Origin: Fastidiosipila sanguinis
GTDB lineage: Bacteria; Bacillota; Clostridia; Saccharofermentanales; Fastidiosipilaceae
Assembly: GCF_002998295.1 (NCBI RefSeq)
Contig: NZ_CP027226.1
Span: 1,666,001-1,730,000 of the forward strand
Reading direction: 5' to 3'
Length of the DNA: 64,000 bases
Both the position numbers and the translations under genes were made by a program. Each line of letters begins with the position of its first letter. Position 1 is the stretch's first letter. Under the pieces are notes generated by a model. The model was given only the letters and a program-made list of their open reading frames with translations. It searched no databases and had not been told where the DNA came from. Below, piece by piece: positions 41,589 to 50,369 of the stretch.

Positions 41589-44507
41589 ATGGATACAAGA
41601 ACAAATGGTTCTTTTGATAATAAAAATAATAAAGATAATGAAAATAACAGATCTGAAAGGCAAGAGAAGTTAGATATTTCTCAAAATTTGCGCAGGGTTA
41701 ATTTAGAAGTCCCTAAATCAGAGTCAAGAGACCCAAGAGAACAAAATAATCAGAATAATAAAAATCAAGAAATAATTAGAGATGCAAATGCTTACAGACC
41801 TAATACTGATAGGCCTGCAGCTAAACCTGTCTCTAATCCTAAATCTGAAACCAATCCTGTTTCTACAGACAAATCCGAATCTAATCCAAGTCCAAAAAAT
41901 TCCAATAATACACATCCAGAAAAAAGCAATAGAGAAAATAATTTTAATAATAAATCACAATCTAAGACAGAGGAAGCAAAGAGATTTTCTAAACAAAAAG
42001 CTCAAGATGAGGAAGTAAGACAACCTTCTAAGTCAAAACCTCAAGCAGAAAAAGCTAAAGAACAAGCAACAGCTAAAGAGCAAGTAACAGCAAAACAAGC
42101 AACAGCAAAACCTGAAACAAAGAAATCAGAAATTGAAACAAAAAAATCAGAACAGCCTGTTGAAGCAGAAGCGAAATCTCAAAAGGAAGTTGAAGAAACA
42201 ACTAAGCTTTTCTCCTCTGATGAAATGAGACAAATCCAAGAAGCAGAAGCTAAAAGAGAAAAATCTAACAAGTTTGAAGATGCAGAGCCTGAGGATAATT
42301 TCGAAGAGCCAGAACCTGAGAAAGAAGAGGGACCATCTAAGTTTGCTCTGGTTATGAGTAACTTGGGTGAAAAAGTTGGTGCTTGGAACAAAAAGCAACA
42401 AGCTAACTTCAAAGCCTGGAATCAACGTAGAAAAGAAGAAGCAGCTAAGCGACAAGCAGAAAAAGAACTAGAGCGTGAGCGACTAGAGCAAGAACAAGCA
42501 GAGGCTAGAGCGGAGGCTGAGAGATTAGCCGAACTAGCAGAAGAGAGAGCTTTGCAAGAACAATCAGAACAAGAAGAGTGGTCACGTTTGTTAGGTGTTG
42601 ATGAGCAGAGACGTAACAATGAGGCTGATTCTGCCAGAAACTCATCAAGAAATATCTCTTCAGAGACAGAGTTTTATAGAAGTTCAGAAGCTCAAGAATC
42701 AGATGACGTCAAAGAACTAGAAAGAACTAAAGAGGCAGCAAGAACTAAAGAGGCAGAAGTCGAGAGTAATAGCGAAAAACTCTTTAATCAATATCGTCAA
42801 AAACAATTAAATAATTGGAATAACCCACAAGACTATTATGTAAGCAATAAAACAAGCAAGTCTAGTGGTAAAAACAATCAACAATCTGAAAACACCTGGA
42901 CCAGAAGCCTAAAAAATGCTGGCCGTAATATAAGCAGCAAGTTTAGTGAATTTAGAGATAACCTTATCAAGAAGAGTGAAGAGGGAGGCTCTCAAGCTAA
43001 AGGAGATCAAGGTTTAGGTGCCAAAATTAAGAATGGCATGGAAAACCTATTTATAAAAGCACAAACCAAACATCTTGTCATGTTGGGTATAGCATTTATA
43101 GCTTTAATAATACTAATCTTTTTCCTAATATTTAGGAGCCCAATATCTGATTTCAAGGATGCTTTAGCACGTAGAAATTATCAAGAAGCTGGTCAAGCTT
43201 ATGAGAAATATATAGGCAATAGCAAAAAAACAAGTGCAGCAGAAGAAGAATTGACTAATTACATAGCTAAGCTCAAGGATAATGCTATCAGTGGAAACAC
43301 ATCATTTGCTGCTACATACTCAGTACTTGAGACAATGAAGGGTACTCAGCTGAATCAAGGCAACGCCCAAGCTATTATTGACAAGGCTTTGGAAGAAATT
43401 ATTAACTTGCAAGAGGTCAATAGATATTATGAAAGTGCTGTCAGCAGCTTGAATAGCATGGATGTAAAAGCAGCTATAAGAGGCTTTAACCGAGTAGCTG
43501 AAGCAATACCAGGATATAAAGAAACTAATAAATACTTGGCTCAAGCTAAGAGTAATTATCGTGAAGAAGTAATGAAGAAAGTCAACACTCTTCAATCCCA
43601 AGGCAAGTACACAGAGGCGGATAAGCTTTTAGATGAAGGCTTGGAATTATTACCAGATGATCCAATTCTGCTTAAGTCTAAAGAGTCTAACAAGAGCGAA
43701 GCAGAGAGTAGTTTAAGTAAAGAAGTTAAGGAACAAGCAGAAAGATTTTTCCGTGCTGGTAAATTCAACGAACTATTCAAATCTATAGATGATGCTTTGA
43801 AAGCCTCACCAAATGATGAGTCAATTAAAGGTCTAAAAGCTGAGTTCGAGACTAAATATGCTGAGAGCATAATTAAGACAGCAGACAGTATATTTAATCA
43901 AGATAGCAAGGATGCTGCTTTGGAAAAAATTGCTGAAGGGCTAAAAATCTTACCAGACAATATTCTTTTGCAACGTGCGAAAAATAGATATGAATTCAAT
44001 CTAGATGCGAGTGATGAAGAAATTGAGATACTAAGAGGTAAGAAAGATAAAGACTCAGAAGAGACAGAGCCTGATAAAGATAATGAAGAAGATAATTCTG
44101 AGGATGAAGAGCAAGATGCTTCAGATGGTCTATCTAGAGGAAATCATGTAGATGCTGCTGGTAATCAACATAATAATGCTGTTGTTCTAAGTCATGATTT
44201 CGATGGAGACACTTCAGTTGTAGATCAGCAAAGATTTGAAAACGTTAATGGTGGTGCTACTTTTAAAGGTGAGATAGCAATTGGTCAAATAGATGCTCCA
44301 ACTCAAATCTACTATCAAGTATACGCTTCTAGCAATTTATCCAGTCCATTGTACAGTGGTAGCTTATCAGCCAGCCCAGATAACGCTGGTGGCAAATACA
44401 GTATTAGCGTCAATGTACCAAGTTCAGGAGAGAACTATTTTATAGTTAATATTAATTATTTATCCGGTAAAAGTATAAATGTTGTCCTGGATTTAGGATA
44501 TAAATAG
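41589..44507 (+). CDS. Large membrane-spanning protein: disordered/coiled-coil cytosolic part, one helix, TPR-like outer part
   Basis: A 972-residue protein; GGATGGG fits the second ATG (MDTRTNGSF) best. Residues 1 to about 490 are Asn/Ser/Lys/Glu-rich, with a strong coiled coil at about 275-340 (EEAAKRQAEKELERERLEQE). One membrane helix (LVMLGIAFIALIILIFFLIF, near 497-517) is followed by TPR-like repeats (YTEADKLLDEGLELLPDDP, LEKIAEGLKILPDN), an acidic linker and a final beta domain of about 120 residues. I do not recognise a family. The layout suits an envelope scaffold linking inside proteins to the wall. A related lipoprotein gene follows. TATAAT at 41552-41557 is a possible -10. Confidence 0.7.
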   Translation: MDTRTNGSFDNKNNKDNENNRSERQEKLDISQNLRRVNLEVPKSESRDPREQNNQNNKNQEIIRDANAYRPNTDRPAAKPVSNPKSETNPVSTDKSESNPSPKNSNNTHPEKSNRENNFNNKSQSKTEEAKRFSKQKAQDEEVRQPSKSKPQAEKAKEQATAKEQVTAKQATAKPETKKSEIETKKSEQPVEAEAKSQKEVEETTKLFSSDEMRQIQEAEAKREKSNKFEDAEPEDNFEEPEPEKEEGPSKFALVMSNLGEKVGAWNKKQQANFKAWNQRRKEEAAKRQAEKELERERLEQEQAEARAEAERLAELAEERALQEQSEQEEWSRLLGVDEQRRNNEADSARNSSRNISSETEFYRSSEAQESDDVKELERTKEAARTKEAEVESNSEKLFNQYRQKQLNNWNNPQDYYVSNKTSKSSGKNNQQSENTWTRSLKNAGRNISSKFSEFRDNLIKKSEEGGSQAKGDQGLGAKIKNGMENLFIKAQTKHLVMLGIAFIALIILIFFLIFRSPISDFKDALARRNYQEAGQAYEKYIGNSKKTSAAEEELTNYIAKLKDNAISGNTSFAATYSVLETMKGTQLNQGNAQAIIDKALEEIINLQEVNRYYESAVSSLNSMDVKAAIRGFNRVAEAIPGYKETNKYLAQAKSNYREEVMKKVNTLQSQGKYTEADKLLDEGLELLPDDPILLKSKESNKSEAESSLSKEVKEQAERFFRAGKFNELFKSIDDALKASPNDESIKGLKAEFETKYAESIIKTADSIFNQDSKDAALEKIAEGLKILPDNILLQRAKNRYEFNLDASDEEIEILRGKKDKDSEETEPDKDNEEDNSEDEEQDASDGLSRGNHVDAAGNQHNNAVVLSHDFDGDTSVVDQQRFENVNGGATFKGEIAIGQIDAPTQIYYQVYASSNLSSPLYSGSLSASPDNAGGKYSISVNVPSSGENYFIVNINYLSGKSINVVLDLGYK

Positions 44508-44629
44508 AGTCTATAAATAGAGTCGCAATGGCTTAAGTGGTGCAAATAAGTACAAGTAATCTAACATTCGGATAGCTTTGCTTGGCTAAGAATTACAAGA
44601 TAATCAGCAAACTATATAGAGGTTTAGAT

Positions 44630-46081
44630 ATGAAAACAATATACAGTACAAATAGAGCAGGTAAGAGTAAGTGGACAGTGAAAACATTTGGGCAAGTCAC
44701 TGTGCTTGCTTTGCTTATAATTGCTTCAATGTTTTTAGCCGGCTGCTCTAAATCAAAAGACTATCTAAAAGAATTTAATACAGCTTTAGAAGAAAATAGA
44801 TTAATTGATGCTAATAAAATTTTTGTGAAAGCAAAAAATGATCCGGAATCTAATGCTAATAATGAGGACTATCTTGCAGCAGTCAAGCCTTATCTAGACA
44901 AAGTTATCAGTAATTATAAAAGTGATGCAATAAATTATGATCTAGCAATGGTTGAGTTAGATAATTACCTACTTGGTAAAGAATTCTCAGTTGTTGTAAG
45001 TGAGACGGTTGAGAATTACAAAAAAGAAATTAGTACTGTTGATACTAATGCTCAACTCCAGGCAAATGCAGAAACATTTAGCAAGGTTGGAGATTACCTG
45101 CGCAGTATTAGATATTATGAAGAAATCTTAAAAAACGATCCTGAAAATGAACAGGCAAGTCAAGGAAAAAGTGCTGCTGCTACTGCATATACTAACGGGG
45201 TTATAGCCAAAACTAAGCAGGAGATTAATGCCGGTTACCCAGCCACTGCAATAGTTTTAATAGAGCAAGCTAATGAAGTTGTACCAGAAAACGAAGAACT
45301 CAAAAACTTACGTAAGCAAGCCGAAGATAAAATTAAAGAACGAAAAAATGCAATCCAAAAAGTAATTATTAAAAATACCATTGATTCCTATCTCTACAAT
45401 GCTAACTTCAAACAGGCAGAAGAATTTATTGCGAGTTTGAAAGCTAAAGGTTTGGAAGTAAGCGAATATGAAACTCGTCTTGAAGAAAGTAAGAAAGAAT
45501 ATATTAATGCAATCCTTAATGATGCTGCGAGTCTAGCAGGATCCTTGAGTGGTCGTTGGCAAGAGAATCCTTATTCCCAAGCTATAGCTAAGCTGGATGA
45601 GGGACTTGCAATGTTCCCAAATAATCAGGCTATGCAAGATGCCAAAGCTAAATATGAGAGTATGATTCCTACAAACCTATCTAAGAGTATTTACGATAGG
45701 GAAGGTAAAGTTGAGTCAGGAGCAAGAGGTAAGGATGCAACAGGGTTTGACCACAGTCCAAGTGACTTTAACAGGGCAGTCTACGTGAGACCAGATGCAA
45801 GCTTCAAGTTTGATGTGGATAATAATAATGTACGAATTTTAGCCATACCACAAACTGATGATGAGAATGTTTATAAAGGTGCGCAAATGGAAATTAAGAT
45901 CAATGGATCTACGGTTTATGAATCCAAAATATTCTCAGATAGCACTAGTGAATTATTATTTGAGTATGAAGTCGAACCCGGTGCTACAGTAGAGATTAAC
46001 GTGCTCCAAAGTGGTTTTGCTTCATTCTTTGACAAGATTTTAGGCAGAAATGGTGTTTATTTCGAGATGTTCGGGTATTAG
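44630..46081 (+). CDS. Lipoprotein with TPR-like repeats and C-terminal beta domain
   Basis: A 483-residue protein started at the ATG after AGAGG. The signal ends in lipobox FLAGC (cysteine near 41). TPR-like helical pairs follow (DYLRSIRYYEEILKNDPENE, ATAIVLIEQANEVVPENEEL, AIAKLDEGLAMFPNNQAMQD), then a beta-rich C-terminal domain (about 365-483) with DATGFDHSPSDFNRAVYVRP, reminiscent of NPCBM-like sandwiches. The LDEGL..(F/L)PNN repeat type is shared with the upstream 972-residue protein, so the pair probably arose by duplication and may act together on the outer membrane face. Confidence 0.7.
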   Translation: MKTIYSTNRAGKSKWTVKTFGQVTVLALLIIASMFLAGCSKSKDYLKEFNTALEENRLIDANKIFVKAKNDPESNANNEDYLAAVKPYLDKVISNYKSDAINYDLAMVELDNYLLGKEFSVVVSETVENYKKEISTVDTNAQLQANAETFSKVGDYLRSIRYYEEILKNDPENEQASQGKSAAATAYTNGVIAKTKQEINAGYPATAIVLIEQANEVVPENEELKNLRKQAEDKIKERKNAIQKVIIKNTIDSYLYNANFKQAEEFIASLKAKGLEVSEYETRLEESKKEYINAILNDAASLAGSLSGRWQENPYSQAIAKLDEGLAMFPNNQAMQDAKAKYESMIPTNLSKSIYDREGKVESGARGKDATGFDHSPSDFNRAVYVRPDASFKFDVDNNNVRILAIPQTDDENVYKGAQMEIKINGSTVYESKIFSDSTSELLFEYEVEPGATVEINVLQSGFASFFDKILGRNGVYFEMFGY

Positions 46082-46187
46082 GTTTAAATTAGAAGTAATT
46101 TAATGGTAAAAACAATAAGTCTATTTGTGTATTTTACACTAATATGTAAACTGTTTTTGATTGATTTGTAGAAATGACGCTTTTAAA

Positions 46188-46228
46188 TTGACATAGAAAA
46201 TTGTCTCCCATACCATAAACTTATGGTA
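46188..46228 (+). promoter_or_regulatory. Promoter with palindromic operator for the five-gene ABC operon
   Basis: A consensus -35 (TTGACA, 46188-46193) is followed 17 bp later by TACCAT, a weak -10 that is the left half of a perfect 18-bp palindrome TACCATAA-AC-TTATGGTA (46211-46228). The overlap suggests repression, or activation by a regulator that compensates for the poor -10. No regulator gene lies in the operon. Confidence 0.7.
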
Positions 46229-46255
46229 GAACTATGCAATTAAGGAGAGTGAGAC

Positions 46256-47092
46256 ATGAGTAGAAATTTAACTAGAATCTTAAATAGAAAACAAACACAT
46301 ATTGCAATTTATGTTCTCACTCTCCTTTTATTAACGCTAGCAATAATAGAGACATTAATTTACAGATACAAAGGTGTGTTTTACTTTGAATTAGGAGCAT
46401 CATGGGATTATTTTACAGTAGATTCATTGTCGTCCGCCTTGTATTTATCTTATACATATACTTATTTGATAGTTTTTGGTGTAGCTTTAATTCCACCATT
46501 AATGGTGTCCGATTTGTACTTTTTAGACAGAAAACAGGGAGTGCTAGTAACTTTATTCACTAAAGAGAGCAAAGTTAAGTACTTTTTAATGGGTGCCTTG
46601 AGTAGTTTTGTATCTGCTTTTGTTTTGATGTTCTTTGTTATGAATATATACAAGATTTATTTGTTTATAGTTTATCCTTATGATCCATCATCTGTATACA
46701 ATGTTTTAGGTAGATATAGTGAGGATTTAGTATATTTAGATGCTAGCCTTTTGCCACATCTGGCAGGGTACAACATGTATCTTTATAATTTCGTTATAGA
46801 TTTACTAATTTCAACCTATGCGGGTTTAGTTGCAGGAATTGCATATGCTTTTTCAATGCAAAATTTTAAAAATAAGCTTGTTGCAATTGGACTTCCGGGA
46901 GTTATGATAATCATTTCAGGCTTGTTCTCAGAAGTCTTTATTGGTTCCAAATACACTCATTATAATACAATATTTGCTTTTGGTATAAAAGGTAGGAGTA
47001 TTACCACAACATTAATATACTTTTCTATACTGATATTTGTATTCTTGTTGCTATTTATTTGTGGCTTGTGTAGAAATAGAGAATATAAATGA
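46256..47092 (+). CDS. ABC-2-like membrane protein, operon gene 1
   Basis: A 278-residue protein with six hydrophobic segments: IAIYVLTLLLLTLAIIETLI, YTYTYLIVFGVALIPPLMVS, FLMGALSSFVSAFVLMFFVM, LISTYAGLVAGIAYAFSM, LVAIGLPGVMIIISGLFSEV and a C-terminal one. The plan fits an ABC-2 permease and the operon's ATPase is three genes downstream. AAGGAG lies 8 nt before the ATG. No close family is recognised. Base composition is even more AT-rich than the flanking core genes, which fits transfer. Confidence 0.65.
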   Translation: MSRNLTRILNRKQTHIAIYVLTLLLLTLAIIETLIYRYKGVFYFELGASWDYFTVDSLSSALYLSYTYTYLIVFGVALIPPLMVSDLYFLDRKQGVLVTLFTKESKVKYFLMGALSSFVSAFVLMFFVMNIYKIYLFIVYPYDPSSVYNVLGRYSEDLVYLDASLLPHLAGYNMYLYNFVIDLLISTYAGLVAGIAYAFSMQNFKNKLVAIGLPGVMIIISGLFSEVFIGSKYTHYNTIFAFGIKGRSITTTLIYFSILIFVFLLLFICGLCRNREYK

Positions 47093-47113
47093 TTCATATG
47101 TTGGGGTTGATCT

Positions 47114-47872
47114 ATGGGGAAAAAAGTAATATTTAAAGATTTTTTGAAAAAGTACTATAGAACTAAAATAATTTATTTTCTATTGTTAATTTCATTAATT
47201 TATTTTATTACAATTACCTTGAATTATAAAGTATTGGCTTTATTTGGTAATTATGGACGAGATGGTCGTACGCTTGATATTCTTGTGCGAGATTCAATAT
47301 TTAACGCTATGCCTCAATTAATATTTTGGGGCCCAATATTTATATTTTATCAACAAAGAATGATTGCTCATTATATTCGAAGTGAAGTTATATTACGCTT
47401 TGAAGATTTATTTGAGTTCGTTAAAAGTTATATACTTAATATTCTTTTAATATCAGTTATTTATGTATTATTTTTACAAACTTTATATCAAGTTGGATTA
47501 CTTAGGTTTGGATTGTTAGCTAAGAATAACTTAGCGTATTTTCTATCTGAGATTATCGTCCAGAGTCTTGCATTTGTAATTATTAGTTTATTATTCTTTT
47601 TGTCACAAATATTGTTTGGTAATTTTAATGTATCTTTCTTCTTTACATACTTTTTAGGCTATATCATTTGGTATTATTTTTTGATGGATAGATATTTTTC
47701 ATTTTCTGGATTTGTATTATATTGGGTAAGAACTAGAGGTATGAATTTAGAATTTTTACAGTCAGTATTTGCGGAACTCACCACCATAGGGATCTTAACT
47801 TTTTTGATAATGATTCTTTTGAAGAAAAAAGATATTTACGTAGACAGAAGAATAGGTAGAGGTGATAGGTGA
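47114..47872 (+). CDS. ABC-2-like membrane protein, operon gene 2
   Basis: A 252-residue protein with about six helices (IIYFLLLISLIYFITITLNY, AMPQLIFWGPIFIFYQQR, YILNILLISVIYVLFLQTLY, IIVQSLAFVIISLLFFLSQI and others) and a basic end (YVDRRIGRGDR). It overlaps the next gene by 4 nt (GTGATG region). The loop sequence QQRMIAHYIRSEVILRFED resembles coupling helices of ABC-2 permeases. Function unknown beyond likely membrane subunit. Confidence 0.6.
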   Translation: MGKKVIFKDFLKKYYRTKIIYFLLLISLIYFITITLNYKVLALFGNYGRDGRTLDILVRDSIFNAMPQLIFWGPIFIFYQQRMIAHYIRSEVILRFEDLFEFVKSYILNILLISVIYVLFLQTLYQVGLLRFGLLAKNNLAYFLSEIIVQSLAFVIISLLFFLSQILFGNFNVSFFFTYFLGYIIWYYFLMDRYFSFSGFVLYWVRTRGMNLEFLQSVFAELTTIGILTFLIMILLKKKDIYVDRRIGRGDR

Positions 47873-48687
47873 TGCAACACTTCAAACTTAAAATGAAAAA
47901 TATACACGCAATTGTAGCATTATCAATAATTTATTTTTGTCTTTGCCTGCTAAATAAAGTAAATTATCAAATAAACGATGCGAATTCATTATTAAAATTA
48001 ACCTTTACAGCGATAAAATTTTCACCAAGTGGCTTAGATTTAATATCACCAACATTTAATATGACACCTCTCTTGGTTGCAACTTATTTTTATATGGACT
48101 ATTTTACTGAAGACTTCGAAAAAGCTTATGTCTATGTTTTTACAAGATTTATTGATAAGAGAAAATGGATTTTTCTGAAGATTATTAAACTAGCAATTTT
48201 AGTGTTCTTGCAAGAATTAATTATAATTAATGTGCTTGGAATTCTCACAATACTGGTCACTGAGAATTTTATTATTGGCGATTTTATAGTAGAAATGTTG
48301 AGAATTTTTATAAGTAGATATTTTACTTACTTCGCTATAACTTTATTATCTAGTTTTTTTGCTTTGTTATTAGGAGAAGTACTGGGCTACATGCTTTTTC
48401 TTTTGAAATTATTATTAGATCAATTTATGAGCTTGCTTCTATTAGTATTTAATAATAAAGTTCTAAATTACTTACACAATTTTATACCAACGTCTCAGAA
48501 TAATTATCTATGGTATAGTGACTCAACTAGTAAGTTAAATATACAGTATGATTTTTTAACGCTCCCACAAATGTCAATATTTCTAAACTTAATCTATTCT
48601 TGCATATTAACTGTCGGTATATATTTTATTTTGTCTAAATATTTAAAAGGTAAGGACTTATTTGATGTTGTAAAGACAAACAAATAA
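47869..48687 (+). CDS. ABC-2-like membrane protein, operon gene 3
   Basis: A 272-residue hydrophobic protein with six helices, beginning AIVALSIIYFCLCLLNKV and containing YTEDFEKAYVYVFTRF-like cytosolic loop (FTEDFEKAYVYVFTRFIDKR), similar in plan to the loops of genes 1 and 2 (FLDRKQGVLVTLFTKES in gene 1). The three are therefore probably diverged copies of one permease type. AGGTGATAGG precedes its ATG and it overlaps gene 2. Confidence 0.6.
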   Translation: MMQHFKLKMKNIHAIVALSIIYFCLCLLNKVNYQINDANSLLKLTFTAIKFSPSGLDLISPTFNMTPLLVATYFYMDYFTEDFEKAYVYVFTRFIDKRKWIFLKIIKLAILVFLQELIIINVLGILTILVTENFIIGDFIVEMLRIFISRYFTYFAITLLSSFFALLLGEVLGYMLFLLKLLLDQFMSLLLLVFNNKVLNYLHNFIPTSQNNYLWYSDSTSKLNIQYDFLTLPQMSIFLNLIYSCILTVGIYFILSKYLKGKDLFDVVKTNK

Positions 48688-48714
48688 TTGCGAATATATT
48701 ATAAGGAGGTACAT

Positions 48715-49380
48715 ATGTCTAAATATGTTATAGAAGTAAAAGAATTAACAAAGAAAATCGATAAATCTTTAATATTAAATAATATAAATTTAAAGCTAGA
48801 ATCAGGAGGGATATACGGATTCTATGGACCTAATGGGTCAGGTAAATCAATGCTTTTTAGGGCATTGACAGGATTAATTTATCCAACCACAGGAGAGATT
48901 TACATTGAAGGAATGAAACTAGGAACTGATATTTCTTTCCCTGAAAGTTTAGGCGTGATCATTGAAAATGTTGGCTTTTGGGAGGAATATACAGGATTTG
49001 AAAATTTAAAAATATTAGCAGATATTAAAAGCATAGCAAGTGATGAAGATATTAAAAATTCTATGTCTCGTGTTGGTCTAGATCCTAATCTCAAAAAGAA
49101 TTATGGTAAATACTCCTTAGGAATGAAACAAAGGCTTGCTATTGCTCAGGCAATTATGGAAAAACCTAGAATTATTATTTTAGATGAGCCAACTAATACC
49201 ATGGATTACGAAGGAGTATTAGAAATTAGAAAATTACTTAAGGATGAGCAAAAAAGAGGTGCTACTGTTTTGCTTTCAAGTCATAATCCGCTAGATTTAG
49301 AAGAATTATGCGATAGATTTTTCAAGTTTAAAGGTAATGGAATATTAGAGGAAACGGAAGGAATTAAGAGAGGTAACTAA
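48715..49380 (+). CDS. ABC transporter ATPase, operon gene 4
   Basis: A 221-residue ATPase started at the ATG after AAGGAGG; the frame 27 nt longer starts at TTG without a site. Walker A is GPNGSGKSM, with Met where Thr/Ser is usual, the signature is YSLGMKQRLAIAQ, Walker B IIILDEP and the H-loop SSH. It is a short BcrA/YtrB-type ATPase and should energise the three membrane proteins before it. It probably exports or extracts a hydrophobic or peptide substrate. Confidence 0.88.
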   Translation: MSKYVIEVKELTKKIDKSLILNNINLKLESGGIYGFYGPNGSGKSMLFRALTGLIYPTTGEIYIEGMKLGTDISFPESLGVIIENVGFWEEYTGFENLKILADIKSIASDEDIKNSMSRVGLDPNLKKNYGKYSLGMKQRLAIAQAIMEKPRIIILDEPTNTMDYEGVLEIRKLLKDEQKRGATVLLSSHNPLDLEELCDRFFKFKGNGILEETEGIKRGN

Positions 49381-49425
49381 TTAGAAGATCATATAACGAT
49401 TAAATATATTAGGAGATCTGGATAT

Positions 49426-50151
49426 ATGCTAATTAAAAATAATACAAAAAAAAGATGGATAATTCTTGTTACGATTATACTTTTGTCATATTTAGTAGGC
49501 ATTATTTTTCGTTTTACATGGAAAGATCCAAGTCCTAAAGAAGTATTTGATATTTTCCCTTTGTTGAGTACTTCTAATGATAAGGATAGTATTTTCACTG
49601 TAGAACAGGAGGAAAATAAAGAAACTATTGACACTTCAAAACTAAATTTAAGTGATTTAGAAGCACAAGCGGATGTAATAACTACAGGAACCGTGGAGGA
49701 GATATCCAAAGTTACTAGATATGCTTGTTACTTTAAAGTAAAAATTAACGAAAAATATAAAGGAAATATAACATCTAAGTATTTCACATATGTTGTTCCT
49801 ATAACAATTATAAATTCCGCTTACAATGGTAATTTGATGAGGATAAATCTCAATTCTGGGCTTTTACCTTTAAGGGTTGGGGAAAACTATCTTTTCCTTT
49901 TAGAGAAAATCAAATTTGATTCAAGGACAAATATCCCTAATGAGTTAAAAAATTCATACTACCCCATTTTTAAGAATCTTTTAGGCGTATATAATTTGAA
50001 TGTTGATGAACCTATCCCTATGAAAACAGGAGAAGTATACCTTGCTGATGTGCCTAAAAATGTTGTAAACAGTATAGTCGATTTTGAAACTTTAGAAATA
50101 TATAATAAGTTCTTTAAAGAAGTTAAAGATAAATATAAAGACCATAAGTAA
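49426..50151 (+). CDS. Membrane-anchored extracytoplasmic protein, operon gene 5
   Basis: A 241-residue protein with one N-terminal helix (WIILVTIILLSYLVGIIFRF) and an outside domain. The domain starts with a region like the cardosin/DUF-type secreted OB folds: LSDLEAQADVITTGTVEEIS and FKVKINEKYKGNITSKYFTY, then LPLRVGENYLFLLEKI. This EADVI..G.V..V...F.V...KG pattern is common in small secreted proteins of unknown role. It is 45 nt after the ATPase gene, suggesting a substrate-binding or immunity role. AGGAG precedes the ATG. Confidence 0.6.
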   Translation: MLIKNNTKKRWIILVTIILLSYLVGIIFRFTWKDPSPKEVFDIFPLLSTSNDKDSIFTVEQEENKETIDTSKLNLSDLEAQADVITTGTVEEISKVTRYACYFKVKINEKYKGNITSKYFTYVVPITIINSAYNGNLMRINLNSGLLPLRVGENYLFLLEKIKFDSRTNIPNELKNSYYPIFKNLLGVYNLNVDEPIPMKTGEVYLADVPKNVVNSIVDFETLEIYNKFFKEVKDKYKDHK

Positions 50152-50310
50152 TAATTTAGTAATAAATTCCTATGAATTAAATATTCATGAATATTGATAA
50201 TTGAATTTTCAATGTGTAACTTATGTTAAAGCAAAGTTATTAATAGTAAAACTTAAGTAAGTTTACGTTTAAAAAGCTCTAAGTATATATTTTCAGACTG
50301 ATTTGTATAC

Positions 50311-50366
50311 AAACTCCCAAATTTTTCTAAATATAATTCACTTATTAAGAAAAGTTTGGGGGTTTT
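50311..50366 (+). promoter_or_regulatory. 17-bp stem covering the start site of the sugar importer operon
   Basis: Bases 50311-50327 (AAACTCCCAAATTTTTC) pair without interruption with 50349-50365 (GAAAAGTTTGGGGGTTT), using two G-T wobbles, with a 21-nt loop. The 3' arm holds GGGGG, the only Shine-Dalgarno-like sequence before the ATG at 50370, and TTTT follows the stem. It can act as a translation block or as an intrinsic terminator. The rest of the 218-nt gap is AT-rich with no other clear feature. Confidence 0.75.
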
Positions 50367-50369
50367 CTA

